Below, in pieces: positions 1 to 12,100 of a stretch of 24,246 nt of DNA (its first letter is position 1; every line of letters starts with the position of its first letter). The stretch lies in NCBI GenBank assembly GCA_002414185.1, contig DHYS01000003.1, positions 1-24,246 on the forward strand, read 5' to 3'. The position numbers were made by a program, and so were the translations under genes. The notes under the pieces were generated by a model. The model was given only the letters and a program-made list of their open reading frames with translations. It searched no databases and was not told the origin of the DNA. The DNA is from Patescibacteria group bacterium UBA5124 (GTDB lineage Bacteria > Patescibacteriota > Gracilibacteria > Absconditabacterales > Absconditicoccaceae).

Positions 1-116
1 ATTTTCTTAGAATTTACAAGATCTTATATATTTTAACACTAATCTCCTTGAAAATTATTCAAAAATCATTATACGTAAGTAAATATATTATCATTTATTA
101 TTTTTTTTATATAATT

Positions 117-485
117 ATGTCAAAATCTCCAAAGATGACACATGAACAAAACGACAATAAAGAATATTGTTCTGAAGCTTTTTTGGGGATATTAGATCGT
201 GTTTCCAAAAAATTACATCTTCTTCCAGAAAATATTCAAGCTATAGAAAGACAACTTATCGAGAATATAAAACAAAATCATTCTATAAAAACTACTCATA
301 ATGATGTTTATGAAAACCTACCAGAATGAAGATTAGAAGTTCTTTATAATATACAGAAAAGAAATATTGCTAAGATTGCTAATGCTGCAGAAATTACCGA
401 AGAAACTGAATTATGTTTATTTGATGCCTTAAAACAAATATCTACTATCAATACAAGACTTGATACAATGAAAAAGTGTGGTTAA
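117..485 (+). CDS. Small predicted helical protein, function unknown (122 aa)
   Basis: I do not recognise this family. The ATG at 117 is preferred over the upstream in-frame TTG at 48, because the stretch between them is T/A-rich, would encode a hydrophobic Tyr/Ile/Phe run, and looks like the promoter/leader seen before other genes here. The product is charged and looks alpha-helical throughout, with no signal peptide or membrane segment. One in-frame TGA (glycine) lies at 327-329 between PE and RLEVL; read as a stop it would truncate the protein near residue 70. The gene ends TAA at 485 and runs straight into a terminator shared with the convergent downstream gene. The gene call is fairly secure; the function is unknown. 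Confidence 0.6.
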
Positions 486-486
486 T

Positions 487-520
487 AAAAAAGAGAGAAT
501 GAAACCATCCTCTCTTTTTT
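487..520. terminator. Bidirectional Rho-independent terminator
   Basis: A perfect 11-bp stem (AAAAAAGAGAG at 487-497 with CTCTCTTTTTT at 510-520) encloses a 12-base loop. The stem ends in an A-tract on one side and a T-tract on the other, so it can terminate transcription from both directions. It sits between two convergent genes ending at 485 (plus) and 524 (minus). Confidence 0.85.
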
Positions 521-523
521 ATT

Positions 524-1138
524 TTAAATTTCATTTTCTTCATCAATCAATGATTCATTTGAATCTTTAATACCATCTGTAGAGTATCCTAATTCAATAA
601 TTTTATTAGGAAAACCACTATCATTTAGCTTAGTATAATCTTCAGCATCATCGCGAATGTCTGGATCACTACAATTATAAATCCATATTAACTCAACATC
701 ACAACCTTGTCTTTTGTGTATCGAAAATTCATCAATGATTCTTACTATATTTTTTTTGGCACTAGAGTTTACCCAAGGTCCCCAATACATAGTACAAATT
801 GTTTTTTTCTGTACATTAAACATCTTACTCAATGTATTTATAAATTCTTGAGTAATTGTGTCTGTAGTTTCCAATCTCCACCAATCCCCTAAGAAAAGAA
901 TATAGAGAGCGTCTTCTGGAAATGTCTTATACATTTCACATCCAGGCTCGTCTTCTAAACGGAATCTTTTCTTCTTGATTCGGTAAAGGGATTCTAAAAA
1001 TCCACTTTTGTTGTTAAATAAAGCAATAAAAGGGACTTCGCTGTGCTTATTAGCGACAGATTTTGTAAGATCTGAAACAACTGTTATTCCTGGCACATCT
1101 ATATAGTCAGGAATTCCTTTTTTAATGTCTTTTTCCAT
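524..1138 (-). CDS. SiaC-like (DUF1987) regulatory protein, divergent
   Basis: This 204-aa protein matches, by recall, the DUF1987/SiaC family over about residues 65-183. The family's PEnaxxFYxPLxxWL segment corresponds to PEDALYILFLGDWW (74-87), its YFNTSSxK loop to PWVNSSAKK (121-129), and its VxWxYexdDxDxxexGEDYxEL segment to VELIWIYNCSDPD...AEDYTKL (148-171), followed by IIEL. SiaC proteins are small SpoIIAA-like switch proteins controlled by phosphorylation of a Thr in the NTSS loop and, in Pseudomonas, act on a diguanylate cyclase. Here that Thr aligns with Asn124, and about 60 extra residues precede the domain. No SiaA/SiaB phosphatase-kinase pair or cyclase gene is adjacent. No TGA codon occurs in the gene. 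The family call is moderately secure; the switching role is uncertain. Confidence 0.6.
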   Translation of the reverse strand: MEKDIKKGIPDYIDVPGITVVSDLTKSVANKHSEVPFIALFNNKSGFLESLYRIKKKRFRLEDEPGCEMYKTFPEDALYILFLGDWWRLETTDTITQEFINTLSKMFNVQKKTICTMYWGPWVNSSAKKNIVRIIDEFSIHKRQGCDVELIWIYNCSDPDIRDDAEDYTKLNDSGFPNKIIELGYSTDGIKDSNESLIDEENEI

Positions 1139-1416
1139 AATTACATAATTAATTTTTGGGTTTTTATTTTATTTTTATTTTGTTAAGTAAAAAGGTTCTA
1201 ATTTGTATATTTTGATTTTTACTTCATAGGAAATAATTACTTTGGTTACCAATTTCTTCAAATAATGATCGTCGATCATATTTCTATACTTAAATTAAGT
1301 ATTCATGACTGATACTATAGATTATTGCCAATTTATATTTAAATATATAAATCCAATTGCCATCCTTATAATAATCCACTTAATATTATCAAGATATTTT
1401 TATTTAAAAAAAAATT
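1139..1416. other. Gene-free AT-rich stretch upstream of the SiaC-like gene
   Basis: No supportable ORF was found. The stretch contains the presumed promoter region of the minus-strand SiaC-like gene (its ATG follows AATTATGTAATT) and a 15-base perfect palindrome at 1265-1279 (ATGATCG-T-CGATCAT). It is otherwise homopolymer-rich A/T sequence. The run of A at 1406-1414 reads as a T-tract just beyond the 3' end of the minus-strand tRNA and may help terminate it. Confidence 0.5.
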
Positions 1417-1489
1417 AGCCTGAAAGCGGGATTGAACCGCCGACCTCACCCTTACCATGGGTGTGCTCTACCGACTGAGCTATCCAGGC
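1417..1489 (-). tRNA. tRNA-Thr (anticodon GGU)
   Basis: The minus strand folds into a complete cloverleaf. The acceptor stem GCCTGGA pairs with TTCAGGC, the D arm is GCTC/GAGC, the anticodon stem CACCC/GGGTG holds the loop ATGGTAA, and the T arm GGCGG/CCGCT holds the loop TTCAATC. The anticodon GGT (revcomp of ACC at 1454-1456) reads ACC and ACU threonine codons. The CCA end is not encoded, and the discriminator base is T (from A at 1417), where A is usual for bacterial Thr tRNAs. A T-tract follows the gene. It stands alone between two protein genes and is not the UGA-decoding glycine tRNA. Confidence 0.95.
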
Positions 1490-1672
1490 ATCTATGATGT
1501 ATGAAATAAATTTTACTTAGGATTTTTCAATAGCATTTCTTATGCTATATAATTTTTATACAAAAATGGTTAATGATGTTTATTATTTTTTTTGTTTTTT
1601 TAGGTAAAATTTTGTTTTTAGGATATTATTAAGTTTGTATCGAACATACTTTTTTATTACTAAGTTAGCATT
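1490..1672. promoter_or_regulatory. Promoter region before the surface-protein gene block
   Basis: This AT-rich intergenic stretch separates the minus-strand tRNA from the first gene of a long plus-strand block, so it must hold divergent promoters. A plausible extended -10 for the plus strand is TATTAC at 1655-1660, which would put the transcript start only a few bases from the ATG at 1673. No Shine-Dalgarno-like GGAGG lies before the ATG. The assignment is by eye and tentative. Confidence 0.35.
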
Positions 1673-4600
1673 ATGGCTTTAGAAGATACAAACGGAGCAA
1701 ATACTATATCTCGCGAAAATTATGAGCAAGATAAAAAAATTCTTGATATTACCGCAAAGGATAATATTAAAGATTTTGATATAAATATTGATCTGCAATT
1801 TGAAAATGCTTTTGATTCTTATATAAAGGCAAATGCTAAAAGCTCTCTTCTTCTTATAAATAATAAAGAAGATAAGACTTTATTACGTGGATTTGTAGGA
1901 TATCTTATACAAATGCTTGAAGATCCCTCTAAAGAACCAGATGCAAATTTAAGAAAAGCTTTAGAATATATTAATAATCAAATTAATATATTAAAATTAG
2001 ACGAACAAGCAATAACAACCAATCTAACAAAATTAGAGCTTAATATATTACAATCTAATATACAAGGTAATGCTTCAAATTATACAAGTTCAAGTTCTGT
2101 AAATAGAAGTAATTATGTAGCAAATCCTACATATTGAACTACCAACTATCAAGAAAATCAGACTTCTTCTCCTAAAACAAGAAAAGAATTAAGACAAGAA
2201 AGAAAAGAAGAATCTTGAAGAAGAGGATTTTTAGGAATCTGAAGAAAAAAAGAAACGATTCCAACTGAAAAACAAAAAAACTCTAATATTATCCCTTCTA
2301 CTTATACCCCAATAGAACAAAATACTACCGCACCTATAGATACAAATATCAACTATCTCAATAAAGATATCAAAAGTAGATATGAAAATGCCACTAAACC
2401 AATAGGATATGATGAAGACATAAATATGACAGCATATGAAGCTGTAAAAGAAAAATTAAACCAATATGGAGTGGAAAATAAGGATTATGAAGTAAAGAAA
2501 GGAGATGTAAGATTTAACTGGGCAATGAATGGAATGTCTGGTATTATCCAAGATTTTTCTGATCCAGCAAAAAGAAGAGAAATAGCTCAATATTTTTCTC
2601 TTGTAGAAAATAAAGACTGATCTCTTATTATAGCTGGCGGAAAGAGAAATTATCCAGGTGCAGATTCTACAGAAGAAACTATAACAAAAGATGATATAAA
2701 ATTTTTGTTAGATAAAGGAGTCATTAGTTATAAGAAAGAATGAATAATAAACTTAAGAGAAATTTGAAAGGTCTCTAATCTCTTTTCTATTGTAAAACGA
2801 GAATGATTACAAGATATTGCTAACACCGTAGCATCTAGAACAAGAAATTATAAAGAAAATCTTAGAAATATGTGAACAGAAATGCTTACAGTAAATGCTG
2901 TTACTAAAGATAATGTTTTTGATTATCTCTGTGACTTTAACAGTGATAGTATAGTAGATGAACGCGGAGTAAAAATAAAAAATTATGAAATAAAGTATAA
3001 AAATAAAGCAGGAGATGTTGGAAATATTTTTGGTAAAGAATTACTTTTCCATATTAATCAAGCTATTGATACAGAGAATAATAAATTATGATCTCCTAAA
3101 TGAGAAAAATTGGTAATATTAAATATTATTAGAGCTATCAAAAAAGAACATAGAGTATTATCTCCAGAAGTAAAAAAAGCTTTGGATTGATTTTTAAAAG
3201 ACCCTGATCAATGTACAAGAGAAAATCTTGTAAACCTCATCAAATGAGATTTTGAAACATCTGCTAATGGTGGAGCTAATGTATCTCATGGATTTAAAAA
3301 TTTATTTATTTCTTCTATGGAAAAAATCTGTGGAGGATCACTGTCTACCACACCAGATCTCAATGATGTATTAACAGGAAATATAGTAGAAGACATACTA
3401 GAAAATACAGATATGTATAAGAAATGATTGAGAGCTGCATTTAATATTTCTTTGGAAAAAATACTTAAAGATCCTAAAAATAAAGACGTAGCTGAATACA
3501 TAAAAAATAATTCTGTAGAAATAAGAGAACAATTTATTGGAAGAATGATGAGTGCTTTGGATAATATGACTATATCTCTTTCTAATAATCCTCAATGATT
3601 TCTAGATATGACAGGAGTTTCCAAAGAAGTCGCTCTTCAAAAACAAAAAGATACTTTTGTAAGTCAGATTATTGATCATATAAAAGTAGGAATGTATTTT
3701 GGAATAGATGACTCTGGTAAGGTTGTATGTCATATTCCATTCCAATACGGACAAAGTTCGGGAACAGGAGGAGAAACATTACGAAAATATACTATTGGTC
3801 CTGGTATATCTTTTGGTCCTAATGGATTAGGTTTTACTCTAGGTGCAGAATGAGAATATGCATTAGAGTATAATAAAAATAACGTAATCAATGCTAGCCT
3901 TGATGATATCATCTCTGCTAAATATGTTTGAGGAGAAGGTGGGGCATTAGTTGCATTTGATAAGACTTGATGAAAAGTACAAACTTATGCTGGTATCAAT
4001 CGAACAAAAGATCCTATAACAGGCCTTAATCAAATAGATAAACAATATAATGATATTTCTAATCTGATTTTTGATATTAGTTGATTAGATTTTAGTGCTA
4101 CTACAACAGCCGATGATATTTCTAAATATCTTCTTTCTAATATAGCAAAATATGAAAATAAAGGTATATATCGTGAATTTATAAAAACAAATAGAAAGTT
4201 CTTAGAAAATAATGTTAATAATATTATAGCAACTATCAGAGAATATAAGATTCTAGAAGATCCTAAATTTAAACAACTTCCAGATAAAGCTAAACAAAAT
4301 GCATTGGATGATCTTATCAAAACATTCCAATCAGGTAATATTGAACAACGAAGAGGAGACTTCTTGCTCAAGTTGGATCGTAAATTTGATATTACAAAGC
4401 TTTCATTTGGAGTATCTGCATTATCATTTATCTTAAAACTTGGAAAATCAGTATGAGATAACCAATGATCAACAAGTTGAGCTGGAGAAAATACAACATG
4501 AAATAATGCAAGTGATATTCCTAGCTGACGTTCTGTTGAAACAGGTGCTTTATCTTGAAGTAGCAAGACCTTTTCTATTGGAAGACTTTATATTGGACCA

Positions 4601-6157
4601 AGAATTTCTACTTGGAAAACAACATATTTATCAAATGCTAGTCAAATTATTGATACCGACCATGAAATTGGTCAAGGTAAAGCTGAACGCGTATCATTCT
4701 CTTCAGAAGCTGGAGCTGATTATAAACTCGATAACTATGCAAAATATCTTGAAAGTCTTTATCAGTCCAAAGATGTATCTATTTCAGCTGTAGAAGGCAA
4801 AATCAAAATCAAATGTAATACACAAGTTCCCCTCTATGATATAATAAACATTTACCACACTGATGCTGCTAAAAATGATTTTTATTTTGATACACAAGAT
4901 AATTCTCTAACTATCGGTAATGTATGAGAAATAGGAGCATATACGGTAGGTGAAGCTACAACACTAGACCGCATTATCTGCCTATGATCTAAAGCTTTAA
5001 ATGATGCTAAACGTCTTGAAATCGACTATACTCAAGAAGGATTTGGTAATAAAAATCCTGAATCTATAAATATAAAGAAAGAAAATGTAAACACTACTAC
5101 AATACCTTCTATAGAATTTACTTCTTCATCTAATACAGATTTAGAAGCTGCTAGAACATTTATTACAGGACTAGATCTTACTACATTACAAGATCTAGAA
5201 CATAATCACAACTTCAACTCTTTTATGCAAAACTCTTTAAATTTAGATATAGATAAAGCCGTAAAAGATCTCCTACCTATTTTGCATGATGATAACTATC
5301 AACAACTAAGAACAATTTTAGCATCTAATAATTCTGAAGCCAAATCATATATTGTAAACAAATTTAGAAGCATTTTTGCTTATGAAGGGCAATCTGATGA
5401 TAAGAATAATACTTTCAAATTAAGAAGAGATATAGAATATAAAAAACTATTATGACCTTCTGGGGCATTACCTACAGGAGTACAATCAGAAATGGATGCA
5501 TTAAGAACTCAGTTTGGTACAGAGAACAGCAACAAAACATTTAAAGAAATCTTTGAAAGTTCAGAATCAAGAACTGATATTATAGGATATTCAGCATTTT
5601 ATAGAACACCTACTCGTAAATATGGTATAGGATCTCTAGGAGATACTCTTGTCTATGGAAACACAACAATGCCTATTAAAGAAAATCAAGCAGATGCTAA
5701 AAAATGGATTGTAGATAATCTAGGTAAAGATTCTGAACCTATGAAATATGTAACAAAAATACTCTGAGAAAAATTGGGAAATAATACAATTACTGATGCT
5801 CAAACAAAACAACTTCTTTTAGGAAAAGAACCTCTTGACATTTCTGGTAAAAAAATTACATTAGAAGCAAATCCAATCTTCTATTTTATGGGAGAATGTA
5901 TGAATGAATCTTTAGGACTTAAAATAGGAAAAATTACAATCACAGAAACAACACAAGAACTAGGATTAAATCTTTATGCAGAAAGCCATTCTATAGCAGC
6001 TCAAGCATATGATACACAGAAGAATTTGACTATCAAAGTATTCTGATGGCTAAGAAAAAATAAAACCTGAACACCGGATACAACAGGAAATAGTTCTTGA
6101 GCAAACGAAACAGGTGGTAATGGAAATGTTCCTGATTTAGGTAGAAATCAAGAATAA
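1673..6157 (+). CDS. Very large protein of unknown function (1494 aa), first gene of the surface-protein block
   Basis: One open frame of 1495 codons runs from ATG 1673 to TAA 6157 once TGA is read as glycine; about 32 TGA codons are in frame, including a tandem pair at 3968-3973. There is no signal peptide or obvious transmembrane helix. Residues 1-150 are acidic and helical. A strongly basic linker rich in K/R/E/Q follows at roughly 155-205, then long mixed alpha/beta regions. Two stretches (about 690-770 and 900-1030) are Gly/Ser/Thr-rich with alternating beta-type patterns such as YTIGPGISFGPNGLGFTLG. The tail (about 1460-1494) is a low-complexity Gly/Asn/Thr segment. I recognise no known domain. 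The next gene starts 33 bases downstream with no terminator between, so it is probably co-transcribed with three secreted proteins. A cytoplasmic partner or a protein exported by a non-Sec route are both possible. Confidence 0.8.
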
Positions 6158-6190
6158 TATCTACTCTATATTTATTTATTATATATTTCT

Positions 6191-7207
6191 ATGAAGCATT
6201 ATGGTTATGTAAAAAAATATGCTCTTGTATGAATACTCTCAGCTAGTGTATTAATTTTAGGGTTGGGTAATACATCAAGAGTACATGCTGATTGGTCTGA
6301 TCGAGTAATAACAGGACAAGCATTAACCAGCAAACCTTCTTCGTGTTCTCAAAAAGACATATATCTTCACCAAGATAAAGATGAAGACTGATTTTCTGAT
6401 AAAGCCGTAACCTTGATGGATAACTTTTGGTATAATTGATCTGCTACAAAAGGATATGAAGCATGTCAGATCTATGATGCTACTTTTGGGTATTACTCAA
6501 AACTACCAAATATGATCTACAAATTGGATGCATCTGGAGCAGTTGGTACTATAGATAATCAAACATTTTATATTGCTTCATGGGAATTTCCTTACAATAC
6601 TCCTATCAGATGAATAGATACAGCTCCAAATATGATAGTATTAGAATCACCATCTGACAAAGATATAACAAAGAATACTATAACTGTACAATACAACTAT
6701 ATGTATAAGACAGCTAATGGTTTAGATACTACAAGAACATCAAATTATCGATATCAAGGACTACCAAACAAAGATTACTTTGGTTATGACTTACTTACCT
6801 TAAAAACACTCTTACCTTGAACCAATGGAAATACTAGAAGAACATGGTCTGAAACAAAAAATTCTAGTGTATGTTCTGATTTCAATATTCATCGATGTGG
6901 TGATGGAAAGATAGATAATCAAACATGATATACTATAACATGATCCACTACTATTACTAAAGTTACTTACTTATTTACAGGATTTGAAGCTGAAATTTGT
7001 GATGATGGTCCATTAAATGGTACTGCAGGATACTGTGATACCAACTGTAGATGATGAGGATTGAAATGTAGTACAGATCCTACTGTCTCAGCAGATCAAA
7101 TAGAATGTGATAATGGGGTAGAAAACAATGGTAATGATGAAAAATGTACACTAAGCTGTACTGTAGAAGTAACTATTATTCCAGATTTGATAAGAGACGA
7201 ATTATAA
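6191..7207 (+). CDS. Secreted Cys-rich protein with a DUF4215-like module (338 aa)
   Basis: The N-terminus is a Sec signal peptide: MKHYGYVKKYA, a hydrophobic core (about residues 12-26), and a likely signal-peptidase site after VHA (residue 33). The middle (34-230) is Tyr/Asn/Thr-rich with beta character and unrecognised. Residues 236-295 carry a CGDG...EICDDGPLNGTAGYC..NC module like the DUF4215/Myxococcus Cys-rich repeat, where paired Cys and Asp/Gly residues form a compact disulphide- and metal-stabilised fold. Related copies occur in both following genes. Nine glycines are TGA-encoded, two of them adjacent at 7052-7057. The start ATG at 6191 follows TATTATATATTTCT. Gaps are 33 bases upstream and 42 downstream, fitting an operon. 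It is probably exported to the cell surface or medium; the binding target is unknown. Confidence 0.8.
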
Positions 7208-7249
7208 TAATCTTCAATTAAAATTATTTATTATATTATATATTCTTTC

Positions 7250-9109
7250 ATGAAAGCATTTACTAAGATCAGCATAGCATCCTTGATAGTTATAGGAATA
7301 ACTAGTGCTTTTTCTTTTGCTCAATATGATACCCTTCTTCCAAAACAAGGAGATAAATTTACTATAGCAACAGTTGCTAACAAAATAGAACAATCGAGTG
7401 CCACTTTTAAATGGTTTAACTCATATGTTGTTTATAGTGGAAGAAATATAAGTTTTAAAGCAAAGACTCCTCTTACAGAAAAACCTCAAATCCTTACTAA
7501 AACATCAAAAGTAATTATGTTTAACTCTGGTTCTTTCCCTAATGCAAACTTCCCTTTTGTATCTAATATTATTCCAAAGGTAGGAAGTTTAGGAGTAGTA
7601 AGTGAAGTATATGTAATCGATAATGATGCTGGTACTTATATTGGAAATAAAAATGTAGCCAGAGGTCAACTTTCTGCTCAACTTTGTATAGAAGCAATCT
7701 ATAGAACTATAGATACTGCTGGTTCTACATCAAAAACCTCTAATGCCTATTTTATTGCAAAGACTGCTGATAAAGCTTCTGAATCTTATACACTTACAGA
7801 AAATGATAATAAGCTTTTCACTACAGATAAATACCTTACTGGTTGTGATAATTATTATATTGCTTACTGTGGTGATGGAATTGTTGATAAAAAATCTGGT
7901 GATGCTGCAACTGATGGACAAGGTGGTATGAGTATTGATGGAACATTCCTAACTTGGAATCTTGCTCCAACCACAGATGAAGTCTGTGATGAAGGAACAC
8001 TAAACGGTACCGCTGGACACTGTAAAACAGATTGTAGTGGTATTGGTTGAGAAGAACCTAGCTGACCATTTACTGTTACTAAAACATTAGTTAGTGATAA
8101 AAATTATTCTCTTGGTGAAAGTCTTCAATTTAGAATTTCTTTCACTAATGGAACAAATCAGACAGTAAATAATATTCAAATTGATGATTATCTTCCTGCT
8201 TGATTTACTTATGTAAGTAGTGAAATATCATGAGCTCCTGCTCCTTATTATTTTTCTACAGGTAGTGAAGGAGGAAATCTAAAAATAACATACTCTGGAT
8301 TTAGTCTTACTGCTGGAGCAGCTTGATATATTCTTATCAATGCAAAAATGGCATCTTGTAATACAACATTAAACAATGTATTCTGGTCTGCTGGAAGTTA
8401 TTCTGGATATGCTCAAAAATTAGTTTCTTGTCCAAGCAATCTTGTTACTAAGACCACATCTAAATCAACATATCTTCCTGGTGAAACTGCTGGATTTAGT
8501 ATCAATGTAACAAATACCCTTTCTACTACAATCAGCAATATCTCACTCAAAGATATTTGGCCAAGTTGTGCATCATTTACTGGAACATTTACCTCTACTC
8601 TAGCTGGAGTACAAGGAAGCCAAAATGGAAATATTTCTACATGGACTATACCAGGATCTTTGGCTGCTGGACAAAGTTTTACCATCAGTTTTTATGGATC
8701 AGTAAGTACTAATTCTGCTTGTATTGGACAATTTCAAACTAATACTGCAACACTTAGTTACTATGATGGTAGCAGTACAAAAGAAAATACAACTACAGTA
8801 AACTTCTCAATAGCTCAAGTAAGTGATGTCGTAGATATCAAGAAAATTATTATCTCTCCAAAGTCTTGACTTGCAGGACCTGGAGATGAAGTAACATATC
8901 AAATTACTTATACAAATCTTGGTTCTACATCAATAAGCAACTTTAGAGTAATAGATATCTGGCCTCAAAGTTTGGACTATGTATCATCTAATTATGCTCC
9001 TATAAGCAGAACAGATACCTCTCTTGTTTGGTCATTTAGTGGTCCACTACAACCAGGACAAAAACAAATAATCACGGTTATAGGAAGAGTTAAATCAAAT
9101 ATTCGTTAG
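7250..9109 (+). CDS. Secreted surface protein with a DUF4215-like module and three DUF11-like repeats (619 aa)
   Basis: A clear signal peptide (residues 1-24, cleavage likely after FSFA) leads an N-terminal region of unknown fold. A CGDG...VCDEGTLNGTAGHCKTDC module follows at about 207-265. Three beta-sandwich repeats of the DUF11/TIGR01451 type then run at about 273-395, 399-520 and 527-619; the last has the classic pattern VDIKK...GDEVTYQITYTNLGS...IDIWPQSLDYVSS. Such repeats act as stalk or adhesive modules in large bacterial surface proteins (family knowledge). Six glycines are TGA-encoded, which in the standard code would break the gene into fragments. It ends TAG, one of the few in the block. 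No sortase motif or C-terminal anchor is visible, so attachment would need another means. Confidence 0.85.
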
Positions 9110-9133
9110 TTTTATTACTACTTCTCCACACTT

Positions 9134-12100
9134 ATGAAAACGTATTTCAAATCTTTACTTTCTGTAAGTCTCTTATGAATAGCTCTCTTTGCTAGTCATA
9201 CTTTTGCTGCTGACTGTACAGAATCTCAGCAATATCCAGGATATTTTGCTTGTTTAGAATACGATGTTTGTAACAATCCTGGTGGAACTTGTCGATGTAA
9301 TGAAGGTTCTACAATATCTCACAATAGTAGATGTCTTGGAACTAGTAACGGAAACTATATTAAAGTAATTGATTCTCCTGCTTATGCTGGATTTAGTGAA
9401 TTTGTATTTTCTTTCAAAGTAACTAACAAAAGCACATCAACTAAAACTTTTGTTGTAGATTTTCCTAATGTATCAACAAAATGAATTAAAGTTATTAATG
9501 CAAGCGCTGATGGTTTGATCAATGGTGGACTTATTTCTCTAAATGGTTTGACTGATCCTAAATATTCTATCTGAGCTGGAGAAACTAAAACTATTGTTAT
9601 TACTGGAACTATATATTCTGATGATGGAACATTTACGAGCTTAGCTACAAGAGCATATATTACTCAATCATCAGTAACTTCATCTATAGATTCTATTAGT
9701 ATAGAAACACTTCCTATGGCAGATTTTTCTCTTACTGGATCACTAGGAACTGCTATACCATTATTTTCAGGAGATGAAATTTCTTATATATATACTATCA
9801 AAAATATAGGTTCTACTACAGCTACTGAAGGAATTTTTACTTATTATTTATCTTCATTACTCTGATGAACTGCTGGAATAGGTAATGCAATATCTGACTT
9901 AGCTCCTGGAGCATCTCAAACATTCACTATTACAAAACCTTTATTATCAACTCCTTCTATCGGAACTGTTCTTATTTCTACTGGAATTGTTTCTGCTGGA
10001 CGTGAAATTTCAAATGTAAATAATACTGCTGTCATAGAATATACGGTACCTCGTTTTGTAGATTTATCTTTTGGAGATATTGTTAAAACATCTCCTAATC
10101 CTGAAGATTCATGAGATGTAATTAGCTTTACTGTAAATTATAAAAATCATGGTAATGAAACCGCTAATGGACTTCGCCTTGTAACAAACATAAGCGGAAC
10201 AACACTTTCTCAGACTTATAATCTTCCGGATTTAGCTATGGAAAGTTCTGGTTCTATAATTATTTCTACTGTTATCCCTACCGATTACCCTATTGGAACA
10301 AACTTCTGTTTGAGCGGATATATTGCTGGATCTAATGAAAGCGAAAGTACATCAAATAATCAAATTACTCCTGTTTGTTATACGTTTGTTCGTCATGCAG
10401 ATGTTGTAATTTCTGCTAAACTACTAACAGATCTTTCTTCTGTTGGATTATGAGGTATTCTTACTTATGAAATAACTGTTTCTAATACTGGAGAAAGAAT
10501 TGCAACTGGAGTAAATATAACTACAGAACTTTCTAATGGTCTTTCTGTAATCAATAATGGATACTGGACAGGAATTTCTCTTGATTCAGGTGATACAAAA
10601 ATTTTACAACTTCAAGCTCGTGTAACTAGTTTACCACTTACAGGTATGGATATTACTTTTACAGGTAATGCAATATTCAATGGTAAAGAAGATAATAAAT
10701 CTAACAATAGTGTTTCTCTAACTCATCACTTAGATGGTCTTTCTGATGTATATGTACAACATACTATGTCTCCATTTAGTGGATTTAGACAAGGAGATAG
10801 TGTTTTCTATACTATAGTTTATGGTAATAGTTGAGCTAGAGCTGCTCAGAATGTACAGCTTGCTATATCACTTCCTTCTATTCTCCAATCATCAACAACA
10901 ACTTGGAATCTTGGAACTCTAGCAGCTGGACAGACTGGAACTCTAGTAGTAAATACCAGTCTATTAAGTTTCTTATCTGCTGGAACTACTTTTTCTAGTC
11001 AAGCTACTATAACTACTACAACTCCTCAAACATCTACAGGAAACGATATTTCTACACTAAGTTCAACAATTCAAGCTACAGATTATTTTAGTTTGAATCT
11101 TACTGTACAAAATATTTCAAAACCTGCTTTGAATATAACAAACAAATCTATATCTGCAGTTTCTGGTGATACTGTAGTGTTTACGGTAAACTATGCAAAC
11201 AATGGTAATATAGATGGAACAAATGCAACTGTTCGTTTTGATAATTTGGGAAGAGTTGCTTTGGGTGGATTTATTAGCAGCCTTGGTACGTTAACGGTAA
11301 ATCAACAAGGATCATTTACTGTAACAGGTATTATTATCGGTACTAATTTTGATGCTTTTTCTCCTACCACTACACTAAACTTTAATGGAACTGGAATTTC
11401 TGATTCTGTAACTATAAGTGAACCTAATGTTTGTGGTGATGGACTAGTTACAAAGAATGAAGAATGTGATGGATCTGTTGGTACTGGTCAATCTTGTGAA
11501 CAATGTAGAATCGTTACAAATCAAATTGTAAATACTGCATGTTTTGAGTTTACTAATGGAAGAAGAAAATGTACTTCAGCAACTCTTGATATCAAAAAAC
11601 CTATGTGTTGAAGTCTTGAAGTAAGTAAAGTTAAATGAGAAAATAACCAAGTAAGAGCTATTTGTCTTGGTCAATATAGTGCAAATGCTCCTATGACAAT
11701 AGATTGTGGTAATGGTACAACATATTCATGAACTTGAGATAGCCATGGAAACTTTACACAGATTTGTCAGTATTCGTCTAGTTCTAGAGCAAGCAATGCG
11801 AGAATATCTTGTTCTGTAGGAACTGATATCAACAATAGTGATTGTGTAAGAAGCGCCTTATCTTGTGACTTAGATGCTGATACAGAGATAGCTATTATAG
11901 ATGAAGATGATGAAAGAGGTGAAGTAGAATATACTTGTCAGACTGAAAATGACGAAGAAGCTAATTTAACAATAGATTGTGGTAATGGAGATACTTTTGA
12001 AGATGTATGATCTGAAATCTCATATACATGTCATTACGATGAAAATGATTATGAAGATCTTGATGATAACAAAACTATTGAAGCTAAATGTCTTATAAAT

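Noticed and set aside
4030..4566. 178-codon minus-strand open frame inside the 1494-aa gene
   Set aside because: It is antisense to a continuous plus-strand gene once TGA is glycine, has no start context, and its composition (Ser/Leu-rich) is what the reverse strand of this coding sequence produces.
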